The notes beneath the pieces are model-generated. The model searched no databases, was not told the origin of the DNA, and was given only the letters and a program-made list of their open reading frames with translations. This document shows, one piece after another, positions 8,407-16,394 of a DNA stretch of 55,554 nt (the stretch's first letter is position 1; each line of letters begins with the position of its first letter). A program made the translations under genes and the position numbers. Source of the stretch: Aquitalea palustris (lineage in GTDB: Bacteria > Pseudomonadota > Gammaproteobacteria > Burkholderiales > Chromobacteriaceae); NCBI RefSeq assembly GCF_003693445.1, contig NZ_RFAR01000061.1:1-55554 (forward strand). Reading direction: 5' to 3'.

Positions 8407-9198
8407 ATGCATCCGATGCTCAATATCGCGGTTAAAGCCGCTCGCCGTGCTGGCAGTGTTGTCCAGCGCGCGTCGCTTAACCTCGATACCATTCGCGTAG
8501 AAAAGAAAAAGCACAATGACTTTGTGACCGATGTGGACCGCGCTGCCGAGCAGGCCATCGTCGACATGATTCTTGAGGCGTATCCCAAGCACGCCATTCT
8601 AGCAGAAGAGTCCGGCGCCAAAGGCGTGGGCTCCTCCGAATTCGAGTGGATCATCGACCCCATCGACGGCACCACCAACTTCCTGCACGGCCATCAGCAA
8701 TACGCCATTTCCATCGCCCTGGCGCACAAGGGCCAGGTACAGCAGGCCGTGGTATACGACCCCAGCCGCAACGACCTGTTCACCGCCAGCCGTGGCGTGG
8801 GCGCCTTCCTGAATGACCGCCGTATCCGTGTCTCCAAGCGCTTCATGATGAACGAATGCGTGATTGCCACCGGCTTCCCGGTTTCCGACCAAAGCTATAT
8901 CGACCAATACCTGGGCATGCTCAAGGATGTGCTGGGCAAAACCGCCGGCGTACGTCGCGAAGGCGCAGCCTCGCTCGACCTGTGCAATGTAGCCTGCGGT
9001 CGCGTGGATGGTTTCTGGGAACTGAACCTGAAGCCGTGGGATATCGCTGCCGGCAGCCTGATCGTGCAAGAGGCAGGTGGCATCGTCACCGACCTGACCG
9101 GCGAACAGGAATGGCTGGAATCCGGCGATATCGTGGCTGCCAACCCCAAGGTGCTGGCCCAGCTGCTGGCTACCATCGCGCCGCACCTGAACAAGTAA
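8407..9198 (+). CDS. suhB: Inositol-1-monophosphatase family protein SuhB
   Basis: Mg-dependent phosphatase of the FIG superfamily that hydrolyses inositol phosphates in vitro. In E. coli it also joins the rRNA antitermination complex. The metal motifs are E67-E68-S-G, D84-P-I-D87-G-T-T (DPIDGTTNF) and the C-terminal LKPWDIAAG. The N-terminus MHPMLNIAVKAARRAG is almost the E. coli SuhB one, which fixes the ATG at 8407; AGAGG lies before it. It has 263 residues (E. coli 267). It is a single gene with its own terminator and is divergent from trmJ. Confidence 0.95.
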   Translation: MHPMLNIAVKAARRAGSVVQRASLNLDTIRVEKKKHNDFVTDVDRAAEQAIVDMILEAYPKHAILAEESGAKGVGSSEFEWIIDPIDGTTNFLHGHQQYAISIALAHKGQVQQAVVYDPSRNDLFTASRGVGAFLNDRRIRVSKRFMMNECVIATGFPVSDQSYIDQYLGMLKDVLGKTAGVRREGAASLDLCNVACGRVDGFWELNLKPWDIAAGSLIVQEAGGIVTDLTGEQEWLESGDIVAANPKVLAQLLATIAPHLNK

Positions 9199-9217
9199 TC
9201 GCCTCAGTGCAGGCAGC

Positions 9218-9248
9218 AAAAACGGCGACCCGCGGGTCGCCGTTTTTT
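9218..9248. terminator. Bidirectional terminator between suhB and the efflux gene
   Basis: ACGGCGACCCGCGGGTCGCC is the core of a near-perfect stem flanked by A5 on the left and T6 on the right, so it works on both strands. It separates two convergent genes. Confidence 0.88.
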
Positions 9249-9267
9249 ATTGCCCGCTCACCGCCGG

Positions 9268-10782
9268 CTATTCGTGCATCACCACTTCCACCGCAGGCGC
9301 ATCTGCAGCTGCCTGGCGCGGCTTGAGCAGCAATAGCAAGGGCAGCATCGCCAGAAAGCTGTAGGTAATCAGCCAGTACACATCGACAATCGACACCATC
9401 AGCGCCTGACGCTGCAGCTCGGCCGCCAGTTGCACGGCGGCAGTGCTGTCCAGGCTGGTCTTGCCCATGCGCGCCAGATAGTCGCTCAGCCACGGGTTAT
9501 ACAGATTGAACTGCCCCACCATGGCATTCCAGGCCGACTGCTCACCGCGTGAATAAGCCGTACTGACAATGGCAATACCCACCGAGGAGCCCATGGTACG
9601 CAACAGGCTAAACAGCCCCGCTGCCTCGGCCGACAAGCGTGCCGGCAAGGTGGACATGGCCATGGCCGACAGCGGCACGTAGATCATCCCCAGCCCAAAG
9701 CCTTGCAACAGCACCGGCCAGGCAAACCAGAAGGGACTGGTGTCCAGATTGTAGTGCGTACAGACCCAGGTACCACAGGCCCCGATCAGCAAACCACTGC
9801 CAATCAGATAGCGAGAATCCACCCGGCCAATCAGCCGGCCCACGATCATCATGCTCACCAGGCTGGCGATGCCGCGCGGTGCCATGATCAGGCCGGTATC
9901 CAGCGTGGGGTAGTGAAACAGCCCTTCGAGCATGATGGGCTGGATCACCATCGCCCCGTACATCGACAGGCCCAGCGCAGCGATGACGATGCTGGCGGCA
10001 ACAAAGTTGCGGTCCTTGAACATGTGCAGGTCGAACAGTGGGTGAGCCCCGCTGGACAGCCCGCGCCAGATGAAACCCACCGCGCCAACCATGGCCAATA
10101 CCGCCGCCGTGACAATGCCACGGCTGGAGAACCAGTCATCGCCATTGCCACGGTCCAGCACATACTGGATGCCGCCGATAGCCAGTGAAATCATCATCAG
10201 GCCCAGCCAGTCCATGCCGCGCTCGCGCCGGGGTGTGTCCGGTACCTGGCGTGCCAGCAACAGCGACAGCAGCCCCACCGGCAGATTGATGAAGAAAGTC
10301 CAGCGCCAGTCGAACATATCGGTGAGCCAGCCGCCCAGTGTGGGCCCGGCAATCGGCCCCACCATCACCCCCATACCCCAGATGGCCATGGCCTTGCCCC
10401 GCTGCTCGCGCGGATAGTTATCCACCATGATGGCCTGCGACAAGGGTACCAGTGCCGCGCCAAACACCCCTTGCAACAGACGGAAAGCCACCAGCTGCCC
10501 CAGATTCAGCGCCACACCGCACAGCATGGAGGCCAGCACAAAACCGCTGATCGACAATAGCAGATAGCGCCGCCGCCCCAGCCGGTCGGTCAGAAAACCG
10601 GTGAGCGGCATGCAGATGGCGGAAGCCACCAGATAGCTGGTCAGCACCCAGCTGATCTGGTCAGATGTCGCGCCCAGCTCACCCTGCATCTGCGGCAGGG
10701 CGACGTTGACGATGGTGGTGTCCAGCACCTGCATCACCGTGGCCGCCATCACCGCCACGGTCACCAACAGCCGCTTGCTCAC
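9268..10782 (-). CDS. DHA2-family (EmrB/QacA type) MFS drug efflux transporter
   Basis: Inner-membrane proton-driven exporter with 14 predicted membrane helices in 504 residues. The first helix carries the VLDTTIVNVALP motif of DHA2 pumps, followed by WVLTSYLVASAI, the cytoplasmic loop DRLGRRR and motif C (GPIAGPTLGGW) in helix 5. It starts with GTG at 10782, overlapping the stop of the upstream marR-type gene by 4 bp (GTGA). It is therefore cotranscribed with its probable repressor. No EmrA-type periplasmic adaptor lies next to it, so the outer partner, if any, is elsewhere. The substrate is unknown. Confidence 0.9.
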   Translation of the reverse strand: MSKRLLVTVAVMAATVMQVLDTTIVNVALPQMQGELGATSDQISWVLTSYLVASAICMPLTGFLTDRLGRRRYLLLSISGFVLASMLCGVALNLGQLVAFRLLQGVFGAALVPLSQAIMVDNYPREQRGKAMAIWGMGVMVGPIAGPTLGGWLTDMFDWRWTFFINLPVGLLSLLLARQVPDTPRRERGMDWLGLMMISLAIGGIQYVLDRGNGDDWFSSRGIVTAAVLAMVGAVGFIWRGLSSGAHPLFDLHMFKDRNFVAASIVIAALGLSMYGAMVIQPIMLEGLFHYPTLDTGLIMAPRGIASLVSMMIVGRLIGRVDSRYLIGSGLLIGACGTWVCTHYNLDTSPFWFAWPVLLQGFGLGMIYVPLSAMAMSTLPARLSAEAAGLFSLLRTMGSSVGIAIVSTAYSRGEQSAWNAMVGQFNLYNPWLSDYLARMGKTSLDSTAAVQLAAELQRQALMVSIVDVYWLITYSFLAMLPLLLLLKPRQAAADAPAVEVVMHE

Positions 10783-11225
10783 GCTGTCGGCTCCTGGGCC
10801 TGCTCGGCAGCGGCGCGGATTTGTGCCAGCACCTTGATACAGGTTTGCAATTCCTGCGCATCCAGCCCGCCCAGCAACTCGGCCTTGAGTGCATCGGCTA
10901 CCTGCAGCAGTTCACCGGACAGCTGCTCTGCCTTGGCCGTCAGGCAAATCCGTTTGGCGCGACGGTCCTGCTCATCCTGCTGACGGACAATCCAGCCATC
11001 GGCTTGCAATACATCCAGCAGGCGCACCAGCGAAGCCGGTTCGATGCCGACACGCGCCGCCAGCTCGTTTTGCAGCAAGGGCTCGCCCGCACGGCCCAGC
11101 TTGAGCAAGACCTGCCAGGTGGCCTGGGAAAAACCATACGGTCGCAGCCGCTGGTCCAGCAGCGCCCGCCAGGCCTTGGGTACCGCACCCAGCAACTCGG
11201 CCACTTCCTGATGCGACTGACTCAT
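10779..11225 (-). CDS. MarR-family transcriptional repressor
   Basis: Winged-helix dimeric repressor of 148 residues. The core ATWQVLLKLGRAGEPL, the recognition helix region (VGIEPASLVRLLDVLQ) and the wing DEQDRRAKRICLT are typical of MarR. I chose the ATG at 11225 because GGAG lies at a proper distance; TTG 11240 and ATG 11237 have no ribosome site. It is the first gene of an operon with the EmrB-like pump, coupled by a 4-bp overlap. A perfect 8-bp inverted repeat sits just upstream and is the likely self-operator. The inducer cannot be predicted. Confidence 0.9.
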   Translation of the reverse strand: MSQSHQEVAELLGAVPKAWRALLDQRLRPYGFSQATWQVLLKLGRAGEPLLQNELAARVGIEPASLVRLLDVLQADGWIVRQQDEQDRRAKRICLTAKAEQLSGELLQVADALKAELLGGLDAQELQTCIKVLAQIRAAAEQAQEPTA

Positions 11226-11240
11226 GCCTTGCTCCATCAA

Positions 11241-11260
11241 ATAATTAGTCAGCTAATTAT
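11241..11260. promoter_or_regulatory. MarR-type operator
   Basis: ATAATTAG (11241-11248) and CTAATTAT (11253-11260) are perfect inverted arms around TCAG. The AATTAG...CTAATT form is typical of MarR-family operators. It ends 15 bp before the chosen marR start, where binding would block the promoter or ribosome site. Confidence 0.8.
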
Positions 11261-11400
11261 ATTGACGCAAATAATAACCGGCAATCCACGTTTCCCAGCC
11301 AACAGGCAAGCGGACAAACCCATAGCCGACGCTGCAGGCGTAAAGTGGCTGTATTCCCCTTCTGCTATCCTGACAGCTGAATCAGTTCATGGAGCCTTGC

Positions 11401-12186
11401 ATGTCCTCTCATTTCCTGCGCCTTGCCCTTGGCCTGCTGTTCTGCCTGCCGCCACTGGCGCAGGCTGCCGGCCCGGATTGCAGCCGCAGCTATACCCTGG
11501 CGCTGCACGAACACGGCTTGCTGTATAACGCCAGCAGCCGCAGCGGCATCGACAAGGACGTGGCGGACGAGCTGATACGCCGCAGCGGCTGCCACGTGGA
11601 AATCAGCCTGCTGCCACGCTCACGCATCTGGAAACTGCTGGAAAGCGGCAACCTGGACTTCAGCTTGTCCGGCATCACCAACGAGGAACGCGAACGCTTT
11701 GCGGCTTTTGCCTGGTATTTCGCCGACAAATACAGCCTGATCGTGCGCAAGGATGCGGCCGTGCAGAGTCTGGCCGAATTTGAAAAACGCAGTGATCTCA
11801 AGCTGGGAGGGATTCTCAGCTTCCGCTACAGCGACACCATCAACCAGCTGGTAGATGCGCTGGACCGTGAAGGGCGGCTGATCGGCAGCTACGACTACGA
11901 TGCCCTGTACCAGAACCTGCGCCAGGGGCGTACCCAGGCCATCATCATCGAGCCGTTCGACTATTCGGATCTGGACAAATACCAGGTGGGCAAGCTGGTG
12001 CGCATCATGGAAACCAACGACCAGCCCACCCCGCACGGGCTGATCATGTCGCGCAAGACCATTTCACCGGAACAGCAGGAGCGCTGGCGCGAAATCATCA
12101 ACAGCATGCGCCGCGATGGCAGCATGCTGAAAATCTTCCGCAAGTATTTCAACCGCGATGAAGCGCAGCAGATGATGAATTTCTGA
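11401..12186 (+). CDS. Periplasmic substrate-binding protein, amino-acid type (SBP_bac_3)
   Basis: Secreted protein of 261 residues. A signal peptide (hydrophobic core LALGLLFCLPPLAQA, cleavage probably after AQA) is followed by an extracellular solute-binding fold: GIDKDVADELIRRSG in lobe 1, DLKLGGILSFRYSD at the hinge and the C-terminal RDGSMLKIFRKYF. GGAG lies 6 nt before the ATG at 11401, so the in-frame ATG at 11389 is unlikely. No permease or ATPase gene is adjacent. It may be an orphan binding protein or a sensor for a chemoreceptor. The ligand is unknown, and it is less close to classical polar amino-acid binders than ArtJ/HisJ. Confidence 0.82.
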   Translation: MSSHFLRLALGLLFCLPPLAQAAGPDCSRSYTLALHEHGLLYNASSRSGIDKDVADELIRRSGCHVEISLLPRSRIWKLLESGNLDFSLSGITNEERERFAAFAWYFADKYSLIVRKDAAVQSLAEFEKRSDLKLGGILSFRYSDTINQLVDALDREGRLIGSYDYDALYQNLRQGRTQAIIIEPFDYSDLDKYQVGKLVRIMETNDQPTPHGLIMSRKTISPEQQERWREIINSMRRDGSMLKIFRKYFNRDEAQQMMNF

Positions 12187-12205
12187 TCAGCCGCCCAGCA
12201 GCGGC

Positions 12206-12961
12206 TTACCTGACGGCCGGTAGCAGATCCAGCCGGTCGGTACAGACACTGTCCACGCCCCAGCCCATGATTTCACGCGCCCGCGCTAGCTCGTTCACCG
12301 TGTAACACAGCAACTGGTAACCGGCGGCCTTGATGGCGGTGGCTTGCTCACGCGTCAGGGTGCTGTGGTCGCAATGCAGGGCAATGCAGTCCATTTCCTG
12401 CAGCATGGCCTGCCAGTTGGCCGGCACCTCTTCCACCAGCCAGGCGCGTGGCAGCGCCGGTTCCGCATGCTGTGCCGCGCGCAGGGCTTCGGCACTGAAT
12501 GATGACAATAGCGGCGGCACCGCCGCACCAGCCCACAAGCGTGCCGCCTCCTGCGCCACCAGCCGGCCGGTTTCCTCTTCACGTCCCGGGCAGGGTTTGA
12601 TTTCCACGTTCAGCAGCATGCCCTGAGCCTGACAATAAGCGGCCACATTGGCGAAAGTGGGCAGGGCCTCGCCGGCAAAAGCCGCCCCCTTCCATGCCCC
12701 GCCATCCAGCTGCGCCAGGCTGGCCATGCTCAGCTCGGCAGCCAGACCCTGGCCATTACTGGTGCGGTCGACCGCATCGTCATGCAACAGGAAGCAGACA
12801 TTGTCTGCCGACAGCTTCACATCGCATTCGGCAGCGCGGTAGCCATGAGCAATGCCGGCGCGAAAACCGGCCAGGGTATTTTCCGGAGCCATGGCCCCAC
12901 CACCCCGGTGTGCCACCACGGCAGGATAAGGCCAGGGGCTTCGCAGCTGTAGCTGGGACAT
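12206..12961 (-). CDS. ugpQ: Glycerophosphodiester phosphodiesterase
   Basis: Cytoplasmic enzyme that releases glycerol-3-phosphate from glycerophosphodiesters. The TIM-barrel active site is plain: VAHRGGGAMAPENTL gives His18, Arg19 and Glu27; ECDVKL gives the metal-binding acids; the second histidine is in FLLHDDAVDRTSNG; and NVEIKP gives the late Glu and Lys. At 251 residues with no signal peptide it matches UgpQ rather than the periplasmic GlpQ. GGAG precedes the ATG at 12961. It is convergent with the binding-protein gene, 19 bp away, and no ugp transporter is nearby. Confidence 0.92.
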   Translation of the reverse strand: MSQLQLRSPWPYPAVVAHRGGGAMAPENTLAGFRAGIAHGYRAAECDVKLSADNVCFLLHDDAVDRTSNGQGLAAELSMASLAQLDGGAWKGAAFAGEALPTFANVAAYCQAQGMLLNVEIKPCPGREEETGRLVAQEAARLWAGAAVPPLLSSFSAEALRAAQHAEPALPRAWLVEEVPANWQAMLQEMDCIALHCDHSTLTREQATAIKAAGYQLLCYTVNELARAREIMGWGVDSVCTDRLDLLPAVR

Positions 12962-13142
12962 CGATTTTCTCCATCAAGACGCTTGCAATGGTTGGACAGG
13001 CAGCGGCGGCAGTTGGCCGGTGCCGATATGGCTTGGCATGAACATGGCAGGCATGCAGATCTCACCAGAGCAGCATGCGCCATCTTGCATTAAAGCGGCA
13101 AAAAGCGCGCATTATCCGTCGCCGATGTGACGCATGCATGAC

Positions 13143-13170
13143 AAAACCCGACCTGCCGGGCAAGTCGGGT
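13143..13170 (-). terminator. Terminator of the gbsR-cydAB operon
   Basis: ACCCGAC (13146-13152) pairs with GTCGGGT (13164-13170), with an inner TGCC/GGCA pair. On the minus strand a run of T follows the stem. It lies 33 bp after the cydB stop. The rest of the 241-bp gap between ugpQ and cydB shows no gene. Confidence 0.75.
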
Positions 13171-13202
13171 CTTAAACAGCATGAGCCGGTGCCCGCGCAG
13201 AC

Positions 13203-14213
13203 TTACTGGTAGCTCAGGCTGTCGGCTTTGCCCCAGAACACCCGGTAGGCAAAGGCGGTATAAGCGATGATGCAAGGCAGCACCAGCAAGGCGCCCCACA
13301 GGATGATCCACAAGGCCTCCGGATCGCTGGCTGCCTGCCAGATATCCATGCGCCCGATCACCACCTGCGGAAACACACTATAGGCCAGCCCCCAGAAGGC
13401 CAGCAGCACAATACCCACGGTGGCGGCAAAAGGCAGCCAGCAGTAGCGGTCATTGCCGACAGCCTGGCGGCGCGCCAGCCGCGGCAGGATGATCAGCTGC
13501 AGGGCAAACAGGGCAACTGTACCCAGCGGCAAAGGCAGCAGCAGGAATAACTGCGGCAGGGCAAACCATTTGGCGGCAATCGCCGGATTCACCAGCGGCG
13601 TCACCCCCGACACCAGCAATACCGCCAAGGCCGCGCCCGCCACACTATGGCGCGCCCAGCCGATGGCCCGGGCCTGCAAGGGGCCATCGGTTTTCATGAT
13701 CAGCCAGCAGGCGCCGAGCAAGGCATAAGCCGCGCTCAGCCCGGCCCCCACCAGCAAGGCAAACAGCCAGGGCAGCACGCCCTCGGCAAAGCCAGTCAGG
13801 TAACGCCCCAGCATCACCCCTTGCGCCAGCGAGGCCAGCAGCGAACCCAGCGCGAAAATGGCATTCCACCAGGGGCGGTGCGGGTCGCGCGCCTTGACGC
13901 GAAAGTCGAAGGCCACCCCGCGCAGGATCAGCCCCACCAGCATCAGCAGCACCGGAATATACAGCGCACCAAACACCACGCCATGCGCCATGGGAAAGGC
14001 CACCAGTAACAGCCCCGCCCCCAGCACCAGCCAGGTTTCATTGGCATCCCAGAACGGGCCGATACTGGCCACCATGCGGTCCTTGCCGGCATCGTCCGCC
14101 AGCGGCAGCAACAAGCCCACCCCCAGGTCAAAGCCATCCAGCACCACATACACCAGCATGGCCAGACCCATCAATCCGGCGAAGATCACCGGCAACCAGT
14201 AAGCAGCGTTCAT
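13203..14213 (-). CDS. cydB: Cytochrome bd-type ubiquinol oxidase subunit II
   Basis: Integral membrane subunit of the bd terminal oxidase, which reduces O2 to water with quinol without pumping protons. There are 336 residues with eight or nine hydrophobic helices. The start is MNAAYWLPVIFAGLMGLAM, and the early VLDGFDLGVGLLLPLADD motif is a signature of CydB/CioB. The ATG overlaps the cydA stop (ATGA), so the subunits are translationally coupled. Together with the short Q-loop of subunit I, this looks like the cyanide-insensitive (cioB) branch. No cydX or cydDC gene is adjacent. Confidence 0.95.
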   Translation of the reverse strand: MNAAYWLPVIFAGLMGLAMLVYVVLDGFDLGVGLLLPLADDAGKDRMVASIGPFWDANETWLVLGAGLLLVAFPMAHGVVFGALYIPVLLMLVGLILRGVAFDFRVKARDPHRPWWNAIFALGSLLASLAQGVMLGRYLTGFAEGVLPWLFALLVGAGLSAAYALLGACWLIMKTDGPLQARAIGWARHSVAGAALAVLLVSGVTPLVNPAIAAKWFALPQLFLLLPLPLGTVALFALQLIILPRLARRQAVGNDRYCWLPFAATVGIVLLAFWGLAYSVFPQVVIGRMDIWQAASDPEALWIILWGALLVLPCIIAYTAFAYRVFWGKADSLSYQ

Positions 14214-15556
14214 GCCTGCACCTCCTGCAGCACGACAGCAGCATCAGCCTGTCCTGCCGCTTTTTTGGCCAGATGAAACAGCACCGAGACATAAGCCAGC
14301 AGCAGGCCGGCATACAGTGCCAGATAAGTGAGCAGCGACCCGGCCACCATGCTGGTAGTGGCCTGCCCCGCTGCTTGCGCCGTGGTCAGCACACCGGTTA
14401 CCAACCAGGGCTGGCGGCCGATCTCGGTGACATACCAGCCCGCCAGCGTGGCCACCCAGCCGGCAAAGGTCATGCCCACCAGCCAGCACAGCAGACGCCG
14501 GTCCAGCCGGGCAGCAGGTCTGTCCCGACGTAGCTGCCAGGCGCCAAACCAGGCAGTCAGCAACATCAGCACCCCCACCCCCACCATTACGCGGAAACTC
14601 CAGAACACCTTGGCCACCGGCGGATGCTGGGCAAATTCGTTCAGACCGCGGATTTCGCCGTCCGGATCATGCTTGATGATCATGCTGGCCAGATACGGAA
14701 TACCCACGGCGTAATCGTTACGCTGGGTATCGGCATTGGGCAGGGCAAACAGCAGCAGGGGCGCGCCGCGCTCGGTATGCCACACCCCTTCGATGGCCGC
14801 CAGCTTGGCCGGCTGGTGCTCCATGGTATTCAGGCCGTGCGCATCGCCCACCAGAATCTGCAAGGGAATCAGCAGTGCCGCCAGCCGGACCCCGGTTTTC
14901 AGCGCTGCGCCATTGCCCGCGCTGCGATCCCCTTTCAGTTGACGGTAAGCCGACAGCCCGGCCAGCAGGAAGGCTACAGTCAGGCCGGAGGCCAGCAGCA
15001 TGTGAGTCAGCCGGTAAGGCATGGACGGATTGAAGATCACCTGCAGCCAGTCGCTCACATGGGCGCGGCCATCCTTCATCACGAACCCGGCCGGGGTTTG
15101 CATCCAGGAATTGAGTGCGATGATCCAGAAAGCCGACAAGCTGTTGCCAAAGGCCACCAGTAGCGTGGCAAAGGTATGCACCCGCTCGGACACCCGTGGC
15201 CGGCCAAACAGCATGATGCCGAGAAAGCCCGCCTCCAGGAAAAACGCCGTGAGGATTTCATATGCCAGCAGCGGGCCGGCAATATTGCCCACCGTCTGCA
15301 TATAGCCCGGCCAGTTGGTGCCGAACTGAAAGCTCATGGTGACGCCGCTGACCACGCCCAGCGCGAAAGACAGCGCGAAGATCTTCACCCAGAAGCCATA
15401 GGCATCCATCCACGCCTGCTTGCCGGTACGCAGATAGCGCAGCTTGAAGAACAACAATACCCAGGCCAGTGCGATATTGATGCTGGGAAACAGAATATGA
15501 AAGCTGATATTGGCACCAAACTGGGCACGCGCCAGCGTTAAGGCATCCAGTTCCAT
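14210..15556 (-). CDS. cydA: Cytochrome bd-type ubiquinol oxidase subunit I (short Q-loop, CIO type)
   Basis: Haem-bearing membrane subunit that holds the quinol site. His20 (SFHILFP) and His185 (RLTHMLLA) fit the haem ligands, and Glu100 and Glu108 match the conserved proton-path acids of E. coli CydA. The quinol-loop motif GDAHGLNTMEHQPAKLAAIE is intact. At 448 residues it lacks the long Q-loop insertion of E. coli CydA (522), so it belongs to the short-loop cioA branch. It begins 6 bp after the GbsR-like gene ends and overlaps cydB by 4 bp, giving a three-gene operon with an FNR-like box upstream. Confidence 0.95.
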   Translation of the reverse strand: MELDALTLARAQFGANISFHILFPSINIALAWVLLFFKLRYLRTGKQAWMDAYGFWVKIFALSFALGVVSGVTMSFQFGTNWPGYMQTVGNIAGPLLAYEILTAFFLEAGFLGIMLFGRPRVSERVHTFATLLVAFGNSLSAFWIIALNSWMQTPAGFVMKDGRAHVSDWLQVIFNPSMPYRLTHMLLASGLTVAFLLAGLSAYRQLKGDRSAGNGAALKTGVRLAALLIPLQILVGDAHGLNTMEHQPAKLAAIEGVWHTERGAPLLLFALPNADTQRNDYAVGIPYLASMIIKHDPDGEIRGLNEFAQHPPVAKVFWSFRVMVGVGVLMLLTAWFGAWQLRRDRPAARLDRRLLCWLVGMTFAGWVATLAGWYVTEIGRQPWLVTGVLTTAQAAGQATTSMVAGSLLTYLALYAGLLLAYVSVLFHLAKKAAGQADAAVVLQEVQA

Positions 15557-15562
15557 GATGGC

Positions 15563-16129
15563 TTACTCCCTTTCCGTGTCACGCCCGGTCAGCTTGCTCA
15601 GCGACTGGGTGAACTGCAGTACTTTTTGCACCTGCGAACCCAGCTTCATCAGCCGCTGCAGGGTTTCCACATCCATATGCTGGATATCGGAAAACCAGGT
15701 GGTGACCAGTTCGATCAACTGGTACATCTCTTTCATGCGTGCCTGCGCATGGCGGTCGGCCTCGCTGCCGGCGGTCTCCATCATGGCCCCGCGCAGCATG
15801 GTGAGCGTCGGTTCCACTTCGCGCTTCTTGCGCTCCTCGGCCAGTGTTTTGAAGATGGCCCACACATCATCCGGAGTAGAAAAGTATTCGCGCCGGTCGC
15901 CCGGGTAGTGCTGCAGCTTCACCAGCCGCCACGACTCCAGTTCTTTCAGGCCCATGCTGACATTGGAGCGGGAAAAACTCAGGCGCTCGGCGATCTCGTC
16001 GGCATTGAGCGGTTTTTCGGAAACAAACAACAGGGCATAGATCTGACCGACGGTGCGATTGATGCCCCAGCGGCTGCCCATCTCGCCGAAATGCGAGACA
16101 AAAGACTGAACTAAAGGGGTGGCATTCAT
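15563..16129 (-). CDS. GbsR/MarR-like transcriptional regulator of the bd oxidase operon
   Basis: Winged-helix regulator of 188 residues. The N-terminal GSRWGINRTVGQIYALLFV and LNADEIAERLSFSRSNVSMG helices are those of the GbsR branch of the MarR superfamily. A longer helical C-terminus follows that probably mediates dimerisation. GAGGAAG lies 3 nt before the ATG at 16129. It is the first gene of the operon with cydAB. An 18-bp inverted repeat 12 bp upstream is the likely autoregulatory site. The signal is unknown; GbsR itself senses choline, but nothing here points to choline. Confidence 0.85.
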   Translation of the reverse strand: MNATPLVQSFVSHFGEMGSRWGINRTVGQIYALLFVSEKPLNADEIAERLSFSRSNVSMGLKELESWRLVKLQHYPGDRREYFSTPDDVWAIFKTLAEERKKREVEPTLTMLRGAMMETAGSEADRHAQARMKEMYQLIELVTTWFSDIQHMDVETLQRLMKLGSQVQKVLQFTQSLSKLTGRDTERE

Positions 16130-16141
16130 GACTTCCTCAAT

Positions 16142-16159
16142 TTTCAGGAATTTCTGAAA
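16142..16159. promoter_or_regulatory. Inverted repeat, probable GbsR-like operator
   Basis: TTTCAG (16142-16147) and CTGAAA (16154-16159) are perfect 6-bp arms around GAATTT. It lies 12 bp before the regulator start. Binding by the adjacent regulator is inferred from position. Confidence 0.55.
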
Positions 16160-16161
16160 CT

Positions 16162-16175
16162 TTGATAAAGATCAT
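16162..16175. promoter_or_regulatory. FNR box upstream of the gbsR-cydAB operon
   Basis: TTGATAAAGATCAT matches the FNR consensus TTGAT-N4-ATCAA in 9 of 10 positions. It lies 32 bp upstream of the first gene, directly beside the inverted repeat. Oxygen control by the FNR encoded at 5.3 kb is inferred. Confidence 0.7.
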
Positions 16176-16335
16176 ACTTTCATCAGTTAATGCTAGTCAA
16201 TGCGTCGCGTGCTTGATTAAAGGACTTGCCAAATAGCGCAGACCAAGACAGCCACAGCACGCCATCAAGCTCAAGCTGGACGACTGCCGCCTGACACCCG
16301 GCCCCCGCTACGGTAAAATCGCCGTTTCATGTCAG

Positions 16336-16355
16336 CGCCCCGCCAAAGCGGGGCG
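16336..16355 (+). other. GC-rich hairpin just before the mutS start
   Basis: CGCCCCGC and GCGGGGCG form a perfect 8-bp stem with a CAAA loop. No T-run follows, so it is not a standard terminator. It ends 39 nt before the chosen mutS start and may shape the leader RNA. Confidence 0.5.
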
Positions 16356-16394
16356 TTGTCATCTGCACCCGATACCGACCAGAGCACCACGCCC

